A stretch of 7,575 nucleotides of DNA from Erysipelotrichaceae bacterium (GTDB lineage Bacteria > Bacillota_I > Bacilli_A > Erysipelotrichales > Erysipelotrichaceae), in contig JABUSI010000019.1 in the NCBI GenBank assembly GCA_021442745.1, positions 1 through 7,575 of the forward strand. The letters are read 5' to 3'. The translations under genes and the position numbers were made by a program. Numbering within the stretch: position 1 is the first letter of the stretch; each line of letters starts with the position of its first letter. This document shows positions 7,471-7,575 of the stretch, one piece after another. Below the pieces are notes generated by a model. The model did not search any database. It had not been told where the DNA came from and saw nothing but the letters and a program-made list of their open reading frames with translations.

Positions 7471-7496
7471 AGTTAGGTAAACTAACTACAGTTAGT
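7471..7496. promoter_or_regulatory. Probable DtxR-family operator (autoregulatory)
   Basis: Three half-sites in alternating orientation: AGTTAG (7471-7476), CTAACT (7482-7487) and AGTTAG (7490-7495). The outer pair forms ACTAACT-AC-AGTTAGT (7481-7496), a perfect 7-bp inverted repeat; the inner pair forms AGTTAG-GTAAA-CTAACT. The TTAGGTAAACTAA core resembles the TTAGGTTAACCTAA type of site bound by DtxR-family repressors. It overlaps the proposed -10 and start region, so metal-loaded repressor could block its own transcription. Confidence 0.65.
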
Positions 7497-7521
7497 ATAA
7501 CACGGATTGCGGAAAGAACAA
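7494..7521 (-). promoter_or_regulatory. Probable promoter of the DtxR-family gene
   Basis: Read on the - strand, TATACT (7494-7499) is a good -10 hexamer. TTGTTC (7516-7521) sits 16 bases upstream as a weak -35, matching only TTG. A start near 7487 would leave a leader of about 28 nt before the ATG. Support is by sequence resemblance only. Confidence 0.5.
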
Positions 7522-7575
7522 GAACGGTTTTACATGGTTTTTACGTAAATACGGGATGAACTTTACACAGATATT

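Noticed and set aside
7540..7549. Perfect 10-bp palindrome TTTACGTAAA near the right edge, as a possible second operator or divergent promoter element
   Set aside because: It is short and AT-rich, has no matching copy, and no convincing -35/-10 pair was found around it on the + strand.
1..7575. Novel defence system, mobile element, CRISPR array or structured RNA
   Set aside because: Nearly all of the window is accounted for by recognisable catabolic and regulatory genes with tight spacing. No long direct repeats, terminal inverted repeats, transposase or tRNA were seen.

Overview
The window looks like chromosomal DNA from an anaerobic Firmicute of a gut or plant-polysaccharide niche. The evidence is the gene content (GH78, GH3 and rhaBAD, followed by a short clostridial-type DtxR regulator), the strong AGGAGG-like ribosome binding sites, and moderate GC with a marked preference for codons ending in CG (CCG, ACG, CGG, GCG). 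I cannot name the genus. An Erysipelotrichia or Clostridia member is a reasonable guess, nothing firmer.

Bases 1-7064 (+ strand) hold one tightly packed L-rhamnose operon that is already running when the window starts. In order: the C-terminal half of a GH78 alpha-L-rhamnosidase (cut by the left edge); a complete GH3 beta-glycosidase; rhamnulokinase (rhaB); L-rhamnose isomerase (rhaA); and rhamnulose-1-phosphate aldolase (rhaD). Junctions are 2 nt, 5 nt (or a 4-nt overlap with the alternative rhaB start), 4-nt ATGA overlap and 4-nt ATGA overlap, so translation is probably coupled. The logic is: GH78 frees rhamnose from a glycoside, GH3 probably cleaves the exposed beta-linked sugar, RhaA makes L-rhamnulose, RhaB phosphorylates it, and RhaD splits it into DHAP and L-lactaldehyde. 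The operon promoter, any transporter, any rhamnose regulator, the mutarotase RhaM and a lactaldehyde reductase are not in the window.

Bases 7065-7098 form a 34-nt convergent gap with a GC-rich hairpin that can act as a terminator in both directions.

Bases 7099-7575 (- strand) hold a short DtxR/MntR-family metalloregulator of 119 aa. It has a good ribosome binding site, a probable promoter, and an inverted-repeat operator overlapping the -10, suggesting autoregulation. Bases 7522-7575 contain nothing else I can support.

I found no mobile element, CRISPR array, tRNA/rRNA or defence system. It is mostly an ordinary catabolic operon. The points worth a second look are the metalloregulator's operator and metal site, the shortened C-terminus of RhaB, the uncharacterised tail on the GH3 enzyme, and the GH78/GH3 pairing inside a rha operon.
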